Positions 43,411 to 52,565 are shown, counted from the stretch's first letter. The stretch: DNA of 64,000 bases from HGM04593 sp045660825 (GCA_045660825.1 JAZREN010000046.1:6207-70206); one strand, 5' to 3'. Notes: a model not told the origin generated them from the letters alone. Program-made: numbers and translations.

Positions 43411-43476
43411 CCTGTCATCTCAAGAGAACATAGTGACGAGAGATCTCTTCAAATACTATATGCGAGAGTTTACAGG
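43411..43476. repeat. REP-like compound hairpin
   Basis: The outer stem CCTGT / ACAGG encloses ATAGT / ACTAT and an AGAGATCTCT palindrome. The left part (GTCATCTCAAGAG, then AGTGACGAGAGATCTC) is of the GTCATyCTGAGC...GAAGgATCTC type seen as dispersed intergenic repeats in many bacteria. Confidence 0.5.
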
Positions 43477-43487
43477 AAATATACGAT

Positions 43488-43518
43488 AAATGCCTCGCAG
43501 ACAGCGAGGCATTTTGTC
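43488..43518. terminator. Terminator between ferritin-like and secreted-protein genes
   Basis: A perfect 11-bp stem AAATGCCTCGC / GCGAGGCATTT followed by T-rich sequence, serving convergent genes. Confidence 0.85.
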
Positions 43519-43537
43519 CTGCAAACCAAGGCTTATA

Positions 43538-44167
43538 TTATTTGAATCCTGTTACTTTCCAAACACCATTAACTTCTTTAAGCAGAACCTTGACATTTGT
43601 ATTACCATAACGAGTTATATCTTGAAATCCAACATAATTAATTTCTGCCGTTGGACTGCAGGTTACATACACCTTTTTCTCTAATATTCCAGCACGAGGT
43701 TCTGTTTCTCCTGGCAAATATATCATTCCATTTCTAACAACCTGTTCAAAATGATGATACATCTCACCATCTTTTTCATAATACCAAGTATCTTGTACAT
43801 ACGCAATTGCTACCTCATAATTGCGTGCTAATGCCGGTATCCATCCAAGAATATTTAACTTTTGCCCACCCTGTTCTGAAAACAAACTGGTAAAAAGAAG
43901 ATCATTTGTAAGATTCCTACTTTGAATTTCATTGATAATCAACTTTGTAAAGTTATAATCAGTATACAGCAACATTCTGTCAAGATCTCTACACAAAATT
44001 GATTCAATAAAATTATAAGCTACAGAGGATGGTGTTGAACACTGTGATATCTCTGTCTGGCTCAATCGTTTTACAATAGGATTAGGTGATTGCGCATAGG
44101 TGGTTATTCCAACCTGTAAACACACAATCATTAAAAGGAGTTTTAACACTTTTGATAAAATTTTCAT
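43538..44167 (-). CDS. Secreted protein of unknown function
   Basis: A 209-residue protein with a signal peptide (MKILSKVLKLLLMIVCLQVGI, cleaved near TYAQ). The mature part (VAYNFIESILCRDLDRML ... YVTCSPTAEINYVGF ... NGVWKVTGFK) has the look of an NTF2-like domain of the DUF4878 type, ending in a strand with GVWKVTG. It is AT-richer than its neighbours. It follows aguB on the same strand but is separated by a 17-base tandem duplication, so it may have its own promoter. Confidence 0.55.
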   Translation of the reverse strand: MKILSKVLKLLLMIVCLQVGITTYAQSPNPIVKRLSQTEISQCSTPSSVAYNFIESILCRDLDRMLLYTDYNFTKLIINEIQSRNLTNDLLFTSLFSEQGGQKLNILGWIPALARNYEVAIAYVQDTWYYEKDGEMYHHFEQVVRNGMIYLPGETEPRAGILEKKVYVTCSPTAEINYVGFQDITRYGNTNVKVLLKEVNGVWKVTGFK

Positions 44168-44177
44168 GACTATTACT

Positions 44178-44211
44178 TTTTTATAAATATATCATTTTTA
44201 TAAATATATCA
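44178..44211. repeat. Tandem duplication, 2 x 17 bp
   Basis: Two identical copies of TTTTTATAAATATATCA lie head to tail (44178-44194 and 44195-44211), directly after the aguB stop. On the minus strand each contains TATATTTA, close to a -7 box. Confidence 0.8.
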
Positions 44212-45096
44212 TTAGTCGTCAAGGTATCGTTTTGCAAGCGCTCCGAACTCCTCGATGCGACGGTCGCGGAGGAATGGCCACCATTGGCGCACGGTCTCGC
44301 TTCGTTTGAGGCTAACCTCAATAACCTCGCACTGCTCAGTCTCGCCGAAATCGGCAATGAACTCACCCTGTGGGCCTGCAACAAAACTGTGCCCCCAGAA
44401 CTGTATGCCATTGGTCATCCCCGATGGGTCGGGCTCGTGTCCGCAACGGTTCACTGCAATCACAGGCAAGCCGTTGGCAACAGCATGTCCTCGCTGCACT
44501 GTCTGCCAAGCGCCAAGCTGGCGTGACTTCTCCTCGGGAGTGTCACTGCTTTCCCAACCGATTGCAGTGGGGTAGATGAGCAGGTCGGCACCACGCAGGG
44601 CCATAAGACGTGCACCCTCGGGGTACCACTGGTCCCAGCACACCTGCACGCCAAGTATGCCAAGAGATGTGCGTATGGGGCGGAAACCTATGTCACCGGG
44701 AGTGAAGTAGAACTTCTCGTAATACGCGGGGTCATCGGGGATGTGCATCTTGCGGTATTTGCCGGCAATGCTGCCATCCTTCTCAAAGACAACGGCCGTG
44801 TTGTGGTAAAGTCCTTTGGCACGTGCCTCGAACAGTGATGTGACAATGACTACACTACACTCTGCCGCCAGCTTGCCATAGAACTCGGTCGATGGGCCGG
44901 GAATTGGCTCGGCATAAGAGAAATTATCGGTCGATTCAACCTGGCAGAAATAGAGTGAGTTGTGCAACTCCTGCAACACAACAAGCTGTGCTCCCTTTGC
45001 TGCAACCTCGCGTATGCATGCCGCCAATTTGTTCTTGTTAGCCTCCACATCAGCACCGATGCTCTGCTGTATGATTCCAACTTTTATAGTATCCAT
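44212..45096 (-). CDS. aguB: N-carbamoylputrescine amidase
   Basis: A 294-residue nitrilase-superfamily enzyme. The Glu-Lys-Cys triad is in VVLQELHNSLYF (Glu), YRKMHIPDDPAYYEKFYF (Lys) and GVQVCWDQWYPE (Cys). Length and these motifs fit AguB, which turns N-carbamoylputrescine into putrescine, CO2 and ammonia. It is 22 bases downstream of agmatine deiminase, the enzyme that makes its substrate. Confidence 0.95.
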   Translation of the reverse strand: MDTIKVGIIQQSIGADVEANKNKLAACIREVAAKGAQLVVLQELHNSLYFCQVESTDNFSYAEPIPGPSTEFYGKLAAECSVVIVTSLFEARAKGLYHNTAVVFEKDGSIAGKYRKMHIPDDPAYYEKFYFTPGDIGFRPIRTSLGILGVQVCWDQWYPEGARLMALRGADLLIYPTAIGWESSDTPEEKSRQLGAWQTVQRGHAVANGLPVIAVNRCGHEPDPSGMTNGIQFWGHSFVAGPQGEFIADFGETEQCEVIEVSLKRSETVRQWWPFLRDRRIEEFGALAKRYLDD

Positions 45097-45118
45097 AATT
45101 CAATATCTTTTTAATTTG

Positions 45119-46156
45119 TTATCGTCCTTTGGGGTATTGCATTGTCGCGCAGTGCAATGAGCCATGCTGCTTGATGAGTGCACGGCAATCGATGCCAACG
45201 ATTTCCAGACCCGGAAATGCACTTTTCAGCACTTCGGCCGCACGTGCATCGTTGTCGGGCTGTGCATACGTGGGGTAGAGCACTGCACCATTCATTACAA
45301 GGAAATTCGCATATGTTGCAGGCAGGCGTTCGCCATCCTCGTCGTGTATCGGTGCTGGTGAAGGCAACGCAAGCATGCGGTAAGGTGCACCGTCGGCAGT
45401 GCGCAAAGCGGCAATCTGCTTTTCCATTTCAAGGAGGTCGGTATACTGCTCGTCGTTCTCGTCGCGGCACTGCATGTATACGATTGTGTCATTAGGAGCA
45501 AGACGTGCAACGGTGTCAACGTGTCCGTCGGTATCATCGCCAATTAGGTTTCCATAATCGAGCCATAGCACACGCTTTGCATGGAGCATCTTCAGCAGAC
45601 ACTTTTCAATATCCTCCTTCTCCATTGGCTGGTTGCGGTGTGGAGCAAGCAGGCATTGGCTTGTTGTAAGTATAGTACCCTTGCCGTCGCTCTCTATTGA
45701 GCCACCTTCGAGTACAAAACTTGTGCAGTCCTCATATTCGCCCTTTACAATGCCTGCGTCATAGAGCTTGCCGTTGATGGCGTTGTCGAGCGTGGCCTCG
45801 AACTTGCGTCCCCAACCGTTGAAGCAGAAATCCACATAATGTGGGACATTGCTGCCAAGCAGGGTGATGAAGCCATGGTCGCGTGCCCATGTGTCATTGG
45901 TGTCGCACTCAAAGAATGTGATGTTGTTTGTGGCAACACAGTTCTTTTTGAGCAACGAGCGCACCTTGTCGACATTTGGGGCAACGATGAGTAGATGCTC
46001 GCGGGTGCTGATGGCTGCAGCAAGCTGCACATAGCACGCCTCCACCTCCTCAAGCATGTAACTCCAATCGGTATTCTCATGTGGCCAAGTGAGTTGCACC
46101 ATCTGCTGGTCGTGCCACTCGGCGGGCATATATAGCTGTTGTTTTGGCTGTTCCAT
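45119..46156 (-). CDS. aguA: Agmatine deiminase
   Basis: A 345-residue guanidine-modifying enzyme (peptidyl-arginine deiminase fold). Conserved segments are WPHENTDW, ARDHGFITL, LEGGSIESDGKGT, DDTDGHVDTVAR and the nucleophile Cys at about 336 in GSLHCATMQ. It hydrolyses agmatine to N-carbamoylputrescine. With aguB it completes putrescine synthesis from agmatine; arginine decarboxylase is not in this window. It starts two bases after the DUF2148 stop. Confidence 0.95.
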   Translation of the reverse strand: MEQPKQQLYMPAEWHDQQMVQLTWPHENTDWSYMLEEVEACYVQLAAAISTREHLLIVAPNVDKVRSLLKKNCVATNNITFFECDTNDTWARDHGFITLLGSNVPHYVDFCFNGWGRKFEATLDNAINGKLYDAGIVKGEYEDCTSFVLEGGSIESDGKGTILTTSQCLLAPHRNQPMEKEDIEKCLLKMLHAKRVLWLDYGNLIGDDTDGHVDTVARLAPNDTIVYMQCRDENDEQYTDLLEMEKQIAALRTADGAPYRMLALPSPAPIHDEDGERLPATYANFLVMNGAVLYPTYAQPDNDARAAEVLKSAFPGLEIVGIDCRALIKQHGSLHCATMQYPKGR

Positions 46157-46158
46157 CG

Positions 46159-46689
46159 TTATACTTTGCGTTTACGGTCAAAAAATGGATTTTTAGAGCT
46201 TGCGCTGACAGGGATTGCGATGATGTAGTTACACTGGGGCATCCAGCCGAGCTTGAGGGCTGCATAACCGACCGAGTACATCACGCGGGTGTCAAGGCGA
46301 AGGTCGGCAGCTGTTGCACAGGCCGAGCCTACAGCAATACCCACATCAATGGTATTCATTGCACAGGGAACACCCGGTGTGCGCTCGCCACATGTGGGAA
46401 AACCGCAATAACCGCAGTTCAGGCACATCGCCTCCTCGCGTGAGCCAATGAGCACAACAGCCTCGGCCGACTGTATGTTGTCGGCGTCGCGCATGAGTCC
46501 GCCACGCCCCATATCCTCACCCATCTTGTGGAGTGCACTGCTCAATGTTATGATATCATCACCGGTAACCATCATCACCTCAATGATGTCAACGCCCTTT
46601 GCCTTTGGGGCAGTGCGGGCAGCGGTCATCATCTGCTTTGCGCACTCTATAACATGTTCGTTGCGAACATCTCTTTCATTGTATACCAT
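46159..46689 (-). CDS. DUF2148 ferredoxin-domain protein
   Basis: A 176-residue protein with a Cys-rich motif CLNCGYCGFPTC (about 92-103) plus further cysteines (VPCAMN), enough for an iron-sulfur cluster. It belongs to DUF2148, whose function is not established. It is the first gene of a transcript with aguA and aguB, which may be coincidental cotranscription. Confidence 0.85.
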   Translation of the reverse strand: MVYNERDVRNEHVIECAKQMMTAARTAPKAKGVDIIEVMMVTGDDIITLSSALHKMGEDMGRGGLMRDADNIQSAEAVVLIGSREEAMCLNCGYCGFPTCGERTPGVPCAMNTIDVGIAVGSACATAADLRLDTRVMYSVGYAALKLGWMPQCNYIIAIPVSASSKNPFFDRKRKV

Positions 46690-46722
46690 ATTATATATGT
46701 TGTTTTTTATGCTATTATTTTG

Positions 46723-46730
46723 CGAAGATA
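46723..46730 (-). promoter_or_regulatory. -7 promoter box TATCTTCG for the DUF2148-aguA-aguB operon
   Basis: It lies 33 bases upstream of the first gene on the minus strand. Confidence 0.65.
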
Positions 46731-46829
46731 ATGAATATATTTGTATTAGGGCATGTCAACAGTGGAAAAATATTTGTGACACTCTTGTGTAAATAACGTT
46801 AAATGTTTTAAATGTTAAATTCATTTGTT

Positions 46830-46837
46830 TACCTTTG
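46830..46837 (+). promoter_or_regulatory. -7 promoter box TACCTTTG for the M16 protease gene
   Basis: A consensus box 36 bases before the start codon, in an AT-rich divergent region. Confidence 0.7.
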
Positions 46838-46873
46838 CACGAAACAAAATAAACAAACCTTAATTATTTTTAT

Positions 46874-49669
46874 ATGAAACGTTTAATTTTAATGTTGGTC
46901 GTAACGATAGTTGCGCTGACAACATTCGCACAGACAGTGTTGCCTGTCGACCCGAATGTGAAGATTGGAAAGCTGGAGAACGGCCTTACCTATTACATCC
47001 GCCACAACAGCCAGCCCGCACAGCGTGCCGAGTTCTACCTGGCGACAAATGTAGGTGCATACCAGGAAGAGGACGACCAGGACGGTCTTGCACACTTCCT
47101 TGAGCACATGTGTTTCAACGGCACAAAGAACTTCCCCGATAAGAAACTGCTTGAGTATCTGCAGAGTATCGGTGCCGAGTTCGGCCGTAACATCAACGCC
47201 TCTACAGGCTTTGAACAGACACAGTACATGCTCAACAATATCCCTATCATACGAGAGGGCATCATTGACTCGTGTCTGCTGGTGTTGCACGACTATGCAC
47301 ACTACGTGACATGTGCCCCCGAAGAGATTGATGCCGAGCGTGGTGTCATTGTGGAAGAGCGCCGTTCACGCCGCGATGCCAACTGGCGCATCTTCGAGCG
47401 CATGTTGCCATATTACTTTGGCGACACAAAGATGGCTCGCCGCACACTCATCGGCGGCGAGGAGCAGCTCAAGACATTCAAGTATGAGAGCCTCACCAAC
47501 TTCTACCGCAAATGGTACAACCCCGATATGCAGGCTGTGATTGTAGTGGGCGACTTTGATGTTGATATGATGGAGCAGAAGATAAAGAACACCTTCAGTT
47601 CAATCCCTGCACCGGTAGAGCCTACTGTAAAGCCTATCATTCCTATCCCGGGCAATGAAGAGCCCATTGTGGCAGTCATTACCGACCCCGAGGCTACAAG
47701 TTCTTCAATCCAACTCATCTGGAAGGGTGATGCATTGCCAAAGGAGTACGCATCTACCGATGTGGCTTTCATGACCGATATCATCAAGATGATTATCAGC
47801 GACGCATTTGCAGAGCGCATGGAGGCTATCACCGCATCATCTACAGCGCCATTCCTCAGTGGTGGCATGTACGTTTCGCAGTTTGTTGAGGGTACAGACG
47901 CTGTGATGTCAGAGGTTACATTCAAGGATGGCGAGTACAAGACTGCGCTTGAAGCATTCTATACCGAAATTGAGAGAATCAAGCGCTACGGTATTACAGA
48001 GAGTGAACTTGAGCGTGCGAAGATGGAACTCATCAGCAGCGCCGAGAGAGGCGTGGAGGCAGCTCCTACACGCAAGAGTCCTCAATTAGTGTACCCGATA
48101 CTTGCCCATTTCTTCCACAACAACTACATGCTTGAGCCCCAGATGGAGCTGCAACTCGTACAGGCTGTATGTGCGCAGTTGCCGGCGATGGTGTTCCAAC
48201 AGGTTATAGAGCAGCTCATCACCGACGAGAATATGATTATCGCATATGCTGCACCCGAGCGTGAGGGTCTTGCACACCCCACTGAGGCCGAGTTGCTCGC
48301 TATAATTGAGAAGGTAAAGGCAAGCGAGATTGAGGCACCCGTAGAGGAGAGCGCAAACGAGCCTTTGCTTGATGCCGAAGCTATAAAGGCTGGTAAAATC
48401 AAGAAGGAGAAAGAGACTGCCTACGGCGCAACAGAGTGGACTCTGAGCAATGGTGTAAAAGTTGTCTACTTGCCAACTGCACACAAGAACGACGAGGTAC
48501 AGGTGCGCGTTGTGATGAATGGAGGACGTTCACTCATTGAGACAACCGAACTTCCATCGTTCGATGACAATGTATGGGCACTCTATAACCAGAACCGCGG
48601 TCTTTCAAAGTTCAGTGGCGTTGAGTTGAAGAAGATGCTCGCCGGCAAGAACGTACGTTGTGAGCTCAATATCGAAAAGACACGCCATGGCATCAACCTC
48701 GTTTCAACACCAAAGGACCTTGAAACAGCAATGCAGTTGCTCTACTTGAATATCACCGAGCCACGTTTTGACAACGAGGAGTTCCTCATTGGTATCAACC
48801 AGATTAAGGCTGTTCTTCCAAACCTTGAGAAAATGCCACAGTTGAAACTGCAGAAGCTCATCAGGGAGACACTCTATGGCGGCCACGACCGTGTGCTTAC
48901 AATCAACAGCGAGTTGGTTGAGAAAGCCAACATTTCCGACTTTGAGAAGGCTAGCCGCCGTCTCTTTGGCAACGTAGCCGGTGCAACAGTATATGTTGTG
49001 GGTAACGTAGATGCACAGACTCTCAAGCCACTTGTAACAAAGTACATCGCATCATTGCCTGGTGGCAAGAAGGGTAGCAAGTTCATTGACCGCAAGGAGG
49101 ATATCGTAAGGGGTAATGTAACAAAGAACGAAACAATGGCAATGGAGACTCCAAAGAGCACAGTGCTTCAGGTGTACACAGTCAACACTCCTTACAGCAT
49201 CAAGAACGAGGTGTTGCTCGACATTGCAAAACTCTATCTCGACATGGTTTACGTGGAGACTCTGCGCGAGAGCGAGGGCGGCACATACGGTGCCGGTGTT
49301 GCTACGGTTTGCGGCCGCGAGCCAAAGGATGTTGCTATCCTGCAGGTTGTATTCGAGACCAACCCCGAGAGTGCCGAGAAACTTGCAAAACTTGCTGTTG
49401 ACGGCGTGCAGAAACTCATTGCAGAGGGCATCCCAGCCGACAAGTTCGACATGATTATCAAGAACATGCAGAAGAACATTCCACAGGATAGAATAAGCAA
49501 CAGCTACTGGGGTAGCACATTGCAGAAGTTCGTTGAATTTGGTGACAAGTACGACAACGAGTACGAAGAGGCTGTAAACACAGCAACACCCGAGGCTGTT
49601 GTAGAGGCAGTGAAAAAGCTTGTAGAGGCCGACAACTTCATTCAGTTGATTGTTTCTCCCGAGGAGTAA
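46874..49669 (+). CDS. M16-family zinc protease (pitrilysin/insulinase type), secreted
   Basis: A 931-residue protein with a signal peptide (residues 1-19, ending TTFAQ) and two M16 halves, as in full-length pitrilysins. The inverted zinc motif HFLEH is at 74-78, and the distal Glu lies in the EERRSRRD region about 80 residues on. The second half lacks HxxEH, as is normal. Likely periplasmic, it degrades short peptides. It has its own promoter and a strong terminator. Confidence 0.9.
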   Translation: MKRLILMLVVTIVALTTFAQTVLPVDPNVKIGKLENGLTYYIRHNSQPAQRAEFYLATNVGAYQEEDDQDGLAHFLEHMCFNGTKNFPDKKLLEYLQSIGAEFGRNINASTGFEQTQYMLNNIPIIREGIIDSCLLVLHDYAHYVTCAPEEIDAERGVIVEERRSRRDANWRIFERMLPYYFGDTKMARRTLIGGEEQLKTFKYESLTNFYRKWYNPDMQAVIVVGDFDVDMMEQKIKNTFSSIPAPVEPTVKPIIPIPGNEEPIVAVITDPEATSSSIQLIWKGDALPKEYASTDVAFMTDIIKMIISDAFAERMEAITASSTAPFLSGGMYVSQFVEGTDAVMSEVTFKDGEYKTALEAFYTEIERIKRYGITESELERAKMELISSAERGVEAAPTRKSPQLVYPILAHFFHNNYMLEPQMELQLVQAVCAQLPAMVFQQVIEQLITDENMIIAYAAPEREGLAHPTEAELLAIIEKVKASEIEAPVEESANEPLLDAEAIKAGKIKKEKETAYGATEWTLSNGVKVVYLPTAHKNDEVQVRVVMNGGRSLIETTELPSFDDNVWALYNQNRGLSKFSGVELKKMLAGKNVRCELNIEKTRHGINLVSTPKDLETAMQLLYLNITEPRFDNEEFLIGINQIKAVLPNLEKMPQLKLQKLIRETLYGGHDRVLTINSELVEKANISDFEKASRRLFGNVAGATVYVVGNVDAQTLKPLVTKYIASLPGGKKGSKFIDRKEDIVRGNVTKNETMAMETPKSTVLQVYTVNTPYSIKNEVLLDIAKLYLDMVYVETLRESEGGTYGAGVATVCGREPKDVAILQVVFETNPESAEKLAKLAVDGVQKLIAEGIPADKFDMIIKNMQKNIPQDRISNSYWGSTLQKFVEFGDKYDNEYEEAVNTATPEAVVEAVKKLVEADNFIQLIVSPEE

Positions 49670-49692
49670 TTTTATATATAAGCACACATATC

Positions 49693-49727
49693 AGCCAACC
49701 GGGTCTTTATGGTCCGGTTGGCTTTTT
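49693..49727 (+). terminator. Terminator after the M16 gene
   Basis: A perfect 10-bp stem AGCCAACCGG / CCGGTTGGCT followed by a T tract. Confidence 0.9.
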
Positions 49728-49799
49728 ACATTTTCGCCATTCCGGTATCCAAAATATTGCACTACGTTGTTCTTGTTTTTATATTGCCTTTCTTTTTTG

Positions 49800-49807
49800 T
49801 ATTTTTG
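49800..49807 (+). promoter_or_regulatory. -7 promoter box TATTTTTG for the PLD-family gene
   Basis: It lies 2 bases before the ATG at 49810 and 17 bases before the ATG at 49825; this spacing decides in favour of the latter start. Confidence 0.55.
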
Positions 49808-49824
49808 CAATGGCAACGTGGCTT

Positions 49825-51078
49825 ATGAAAAAGGGAATATACATATTGCTTTATGTGGTTGCGGCAATGACAATATCATGCCGCAGTAGTTTTGTTGCAA
49901 TCGAGCGTGATGGGCATGAACGTTCCGATTCGGTCTTCGCGCAATACTTGAAGGACGAAGGGATACCTTATACCCACAATAATCAAGTGAGCATCCTGAA
50001 TGGCGCACAAGTGAAGTTCGACTCTCTTTTCAAGGATATAAAGGATGCAAAGCATCACATCCATCTTGAATATTTCAATTTCCGTAACGATACTATAAAT
50101 GCACGCCTGTTGGGGCTTCTTGCTCAAAAAGTAAAAGAAGGTGTTGAGGTGCGCGCCATGTTCGACGCTTTTGGCAATATCTCCAACAATAGCCCTTTGA
50201 AAAAGGATGACCTGGAAGCCATAAGAGCCACTGGAATTGAAATTGTAAAGACAGACCCTATCGAATTCCCATGGATAAATCACATGTTTGCACGCGATCA
50301 CCGCAAAATCGTTGTCATAGACGGCAAAACGGCTTATACCGGCGGTATAAATGTGGCCGACTATTATCTCGAAGGTCTTGAAGGTGTTGGTGAATGGCGT
50401 GACATGCACTCAAAAGTGCAGGGAGAGGCTGTGAACGAACTGCAGAGAATATTCCTCGATATGTGGTGCCAGGAAACAGGAGAACGCATAGAGGGAGTAG
50501 AGTATTATCCTTTACAAGAATTGGAGAGCGGTGCCGACATCGCGGTGGTTGACCGATGGCCTCACAAGACTCCCGAACGCATGAGGAATGCATATGCCAA
50601 TGCCGTTAATGCTGCAAAGGACAGCGTTATTATTATAAGTCCTTATTTTGTGCCGCTGCGTAATGTGCGCAAAGCCATTGAAAAGGCACTCGACGACAGT
50701 GTGAAAGTGACAATTCTGCTCTCTGAAAAAGGAGACTTGCCAATGATTCCCGATGGAGTGTGGCGCGTGGCATACAAACTTATGAAACGTGGGGCAGATG
50801 TGTATATATACGCCGATGGTTTCAACCATTCAAAGGTGATGTGTGTTGACGGGAGTTATTGCACAATAGGTTCGGCCAACCTCAATAGCCGCAGCCTGAT
50901 GTATGACTATGAGACAAACCTTTTTATTTTTGGCAAGGAAGATACTGAAGAACTTTATCATTATATCGACCTTGATAAACAGAAAAGCTATAAATTGACA
51001 AAGGAAATATACAAGAAGCGTTGTTGGTGGCGCCGTTTCTGCGGCTGGTTGGTAGCATTGGTGACACCGCTTGTGTGA
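49825..51078 (+). CDS. Phospholipase D-family (cardiolipin synthase-like) lipoprotein
   Basis: A 417-residue protein with two HKD motifs, HRKIVVIDGKTAYTGG and HSKVMCVDGSYCTIGSANLNSR. The N-terminus MKKGIYILLYVVAAMTISC looks like a lipoprotein signal with Cys at residue 19, instead of the two membrane helices of classical cardiolipin synthase. The likely reaction is transphosphatidylation of phosphatidylglycerol, or phospholipase activity, on the periplasmic side. An upstream ATG at 49810 is too close to the -7 box and would spoil the signal. Confidence 0.85.
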   Translation: MKKGIYILLYVVAAMTISCRSSFVAIERDGHERSDSVFAQYLKDEGIPYTHNNQVSILNGAQVKFDSLFKDIKDAKHHIHLEYFNFRNDTINARLLGLLAQKVKEGVEVRAMFDAFGNISNNSPLKKDDLEAIRATGIEIVKTDPIEFPWINHMFARDHRKIVVIDGKTAYTGGINVADYYLEGLEGVGEWRDMHSKVQGEAVNELQRIFLDMWCQETGERIEGVEYYPLQELESGADIAVVDRWPHKTPERMRNAYANAVNAAKDSVIIISPYFVPLRNVRKAIEKALDDSVKVTILLSEKGDLPMIPDGVWRVAYKLMKRGADVYIYADGFNHSKVMCVDGSYCTIGSANLNSRSLMYDYETNLFIFGKEDTEELYHYIDLDKQKSYKLTKEIYKKRCWWRRFCGWLVALVTPLV

Positions 51079-51123
51079 AACACTTGAAACCGAAGCTCTG
51101 ATCAAGACCCCGGCTTTCAGCTT

Positions 51124-51837
51124 TCACCTTTCTGATTTCACCTTTCTGCTTTCAGCGCCCACACCAAGGTCGCTATTCTCCACAAGAACCTCAATCTGTG
51201 CGTCATCCTTTAAAATAGGGTAGAGCTCATTTACAAACCATGTAGCAAGTTCTTCATCTCTTTTCACTGCTGTTGTGTTGTTGCAGAAGAGATTGACACT
51301 GAAATACTCGAAATGCTTTTTCGCTGTGGCTATGTCGCTCGCAATTCGCTCTTTTGTGTCACCAACTGTGCAGCATAGAAGGCACACACCTTTGAAATGC
51401 TTCGCCACATCGGCGGCTGTAAGACTTACAGGGATTCCTTTTGCCCAACTTGAGCGCAGGGCTGCATCGAAACTCTCTACACCACAGCGAAATTTCACTG
51501 TAGCTGGCGCAAACTGCGCGGCGAACTCATCAAGACGGTTGCGGTACATATAGTGAGCCTCAAACCAGATGGTCTTTATACCTTTTGATTGGACTATGTC
51601 TTTAATCATCTCAATGGTCTTGCCATCAAGTTCCATTGCCGAGCCGGAATTGATGATGTCAATAACACCGTATTCACCAGTCACCTGCTCCAACACTTTG
51701 CGGTTGGTCTCAAAAGGAGAATCGCTCCTGTCGATGTGGTAGTCGCAGAATGTGCATTTTCCCCAACGGCACCCGGTTCCTTGCAACAGCAGGAATTCGC
51801 GCGGGAATTTCTCGGTAATCAAAGAGTAGCGTTGCAT
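51124..51837 (-). CDS. Radical SAM protein next to a queuosine-precursor transporter
   Basis: A 237-residue protein. The cluster-binding cysteines are in GTGCRWGKCTFCDYHID (C-x4-C-x2-C, one residue longer than the standard spacing). The compact length lacks extra cluster domains. It ends 2 bases from the start side of the transporter gene and is read after it. The pairing suggests a role in salvaging queuosine precursors, analogous to the radical SAM queuine lyase described in clostridia; this is an inference. The last ten codons and the stop come from a GTGAAA-type microrepeat. Confidence 0.65.
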   Translation of the reverse strand: MQRYSLITEKFPREFLLLQGTGCRWGKCTFCDYHIDRSDSPFETNRKVLEQVTGEYGVIDIINSGSAMELDGKTIEMIKDIVQSKGIKTIWFEAHYMYRNRLDEFAAQFAPATVKFRCGVESFDAALRSSWAKGIPVSLTAADVAKHFKGVCLLCCTVGDTKERIASDIATAKKHFEYFSVNLFCNNTTAVKRDEELATWFVNELYPILKDDAQIEVLVENSDLGVGAESRKVKSER

Positions 51838-51838
51838 G

Positions 51839-52510
51839 TTATCTCTTGCGTGTAAAACGTTTTATGCCATAGATGGCGGCATATGCCATTGGAGTTCCAA
51901 AGAGTACCTCAATCGACAGTTTTGAGAAATACTGGAAGATTATCATCATCACCAAGTCGCGTGTCGATACTACGCCAAGAAATGCAATGAGTACGAATGG
52001 TAAAGAGTCGAACACATATGCAATGGCAGAACTACCTATTGTACGCACCCAAAGATGACGACCATGCGTCTTTTGCTTTATTCTCTCCATAAACCACGCG
52101 TTTGACAACTCGCCAAGCAAGAAACCCACTAGTGATGCAAACACTATGCGTGGAACGTATGAGAACATTGCGTTGTACACAGCCTCACTCTCGGCAAGAT
52201 AGTCGGGCGACGGCATCAACACGCCAATCTGTGTGCATATTACCAACAGAATGTTGCACAACAGGGTCAACCATATGACCTTGCGCGCTGTCTTGTAGCC
52301 CCACACCTCGGTGAGTACGTCGCCAAGCATGTATGCAAAAGGGAATGTGATTGTACCTGCGTCGAAATAGAAGAGATTGAAAAAACCGACCACCTTGACG
52401 GCCATGATGTTCGACACCAGGTAGAGTGTAACGAATAGTGCGGTGACAACCATCAATGCAGTCTGGTTGTCGATTCGGTTTTTTAAAGGGTTGTCCGAGA
52501 CCTTGTCCAT
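51839..52510 (-). CDS. Queuosine precursor transporter (YhhQ family)
   Basis: A 223-residue membrane protein with about six helices. The family signature LFYFDAGTITFPFAYMLGD and VWGYKTARKVIWL mark the YhhQ/VUT group (ECF-independent). These take up preQ0, preQ1 or related deazaguanines for tRNA queuosine. It is transcribed ahead of the radical SAM gene. Confidence 0.85.
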   Translation of the reverse strand: MDKVSDNPLKNRIDNQTALMVVTALFVTLYLVSNIMAVKVVGFFNLFYFDAGTITFPFAYMLGDVLTEVWGYKTARKVIWLTLLCNILLVICTQIGVLMPSPDYLAESEAVYNAMFSYVPRIVFASLVGFLLGELSNAWFMERIKQKTHGRHLWVRTIGSSAIAYVFDSLPFVLIAFLGVVSTRDLVMMIIFQYFSKLSIEVLFGTPMAYAAIYGIKRFTRKR

Positions 52511-52565
52511 AATTTAAAGAATTGAGTTTATATTACAAAAAAAGGAGTTCCAACGAACTCCTTTG

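Noticed and set aside
49810..49824. Upstream ATG as start of the PLD-family gene
   Set aside because: It lies 2 bases after the -7 box and would put polar residues before the lipoprotein signal; ATG at 49825 fits both.
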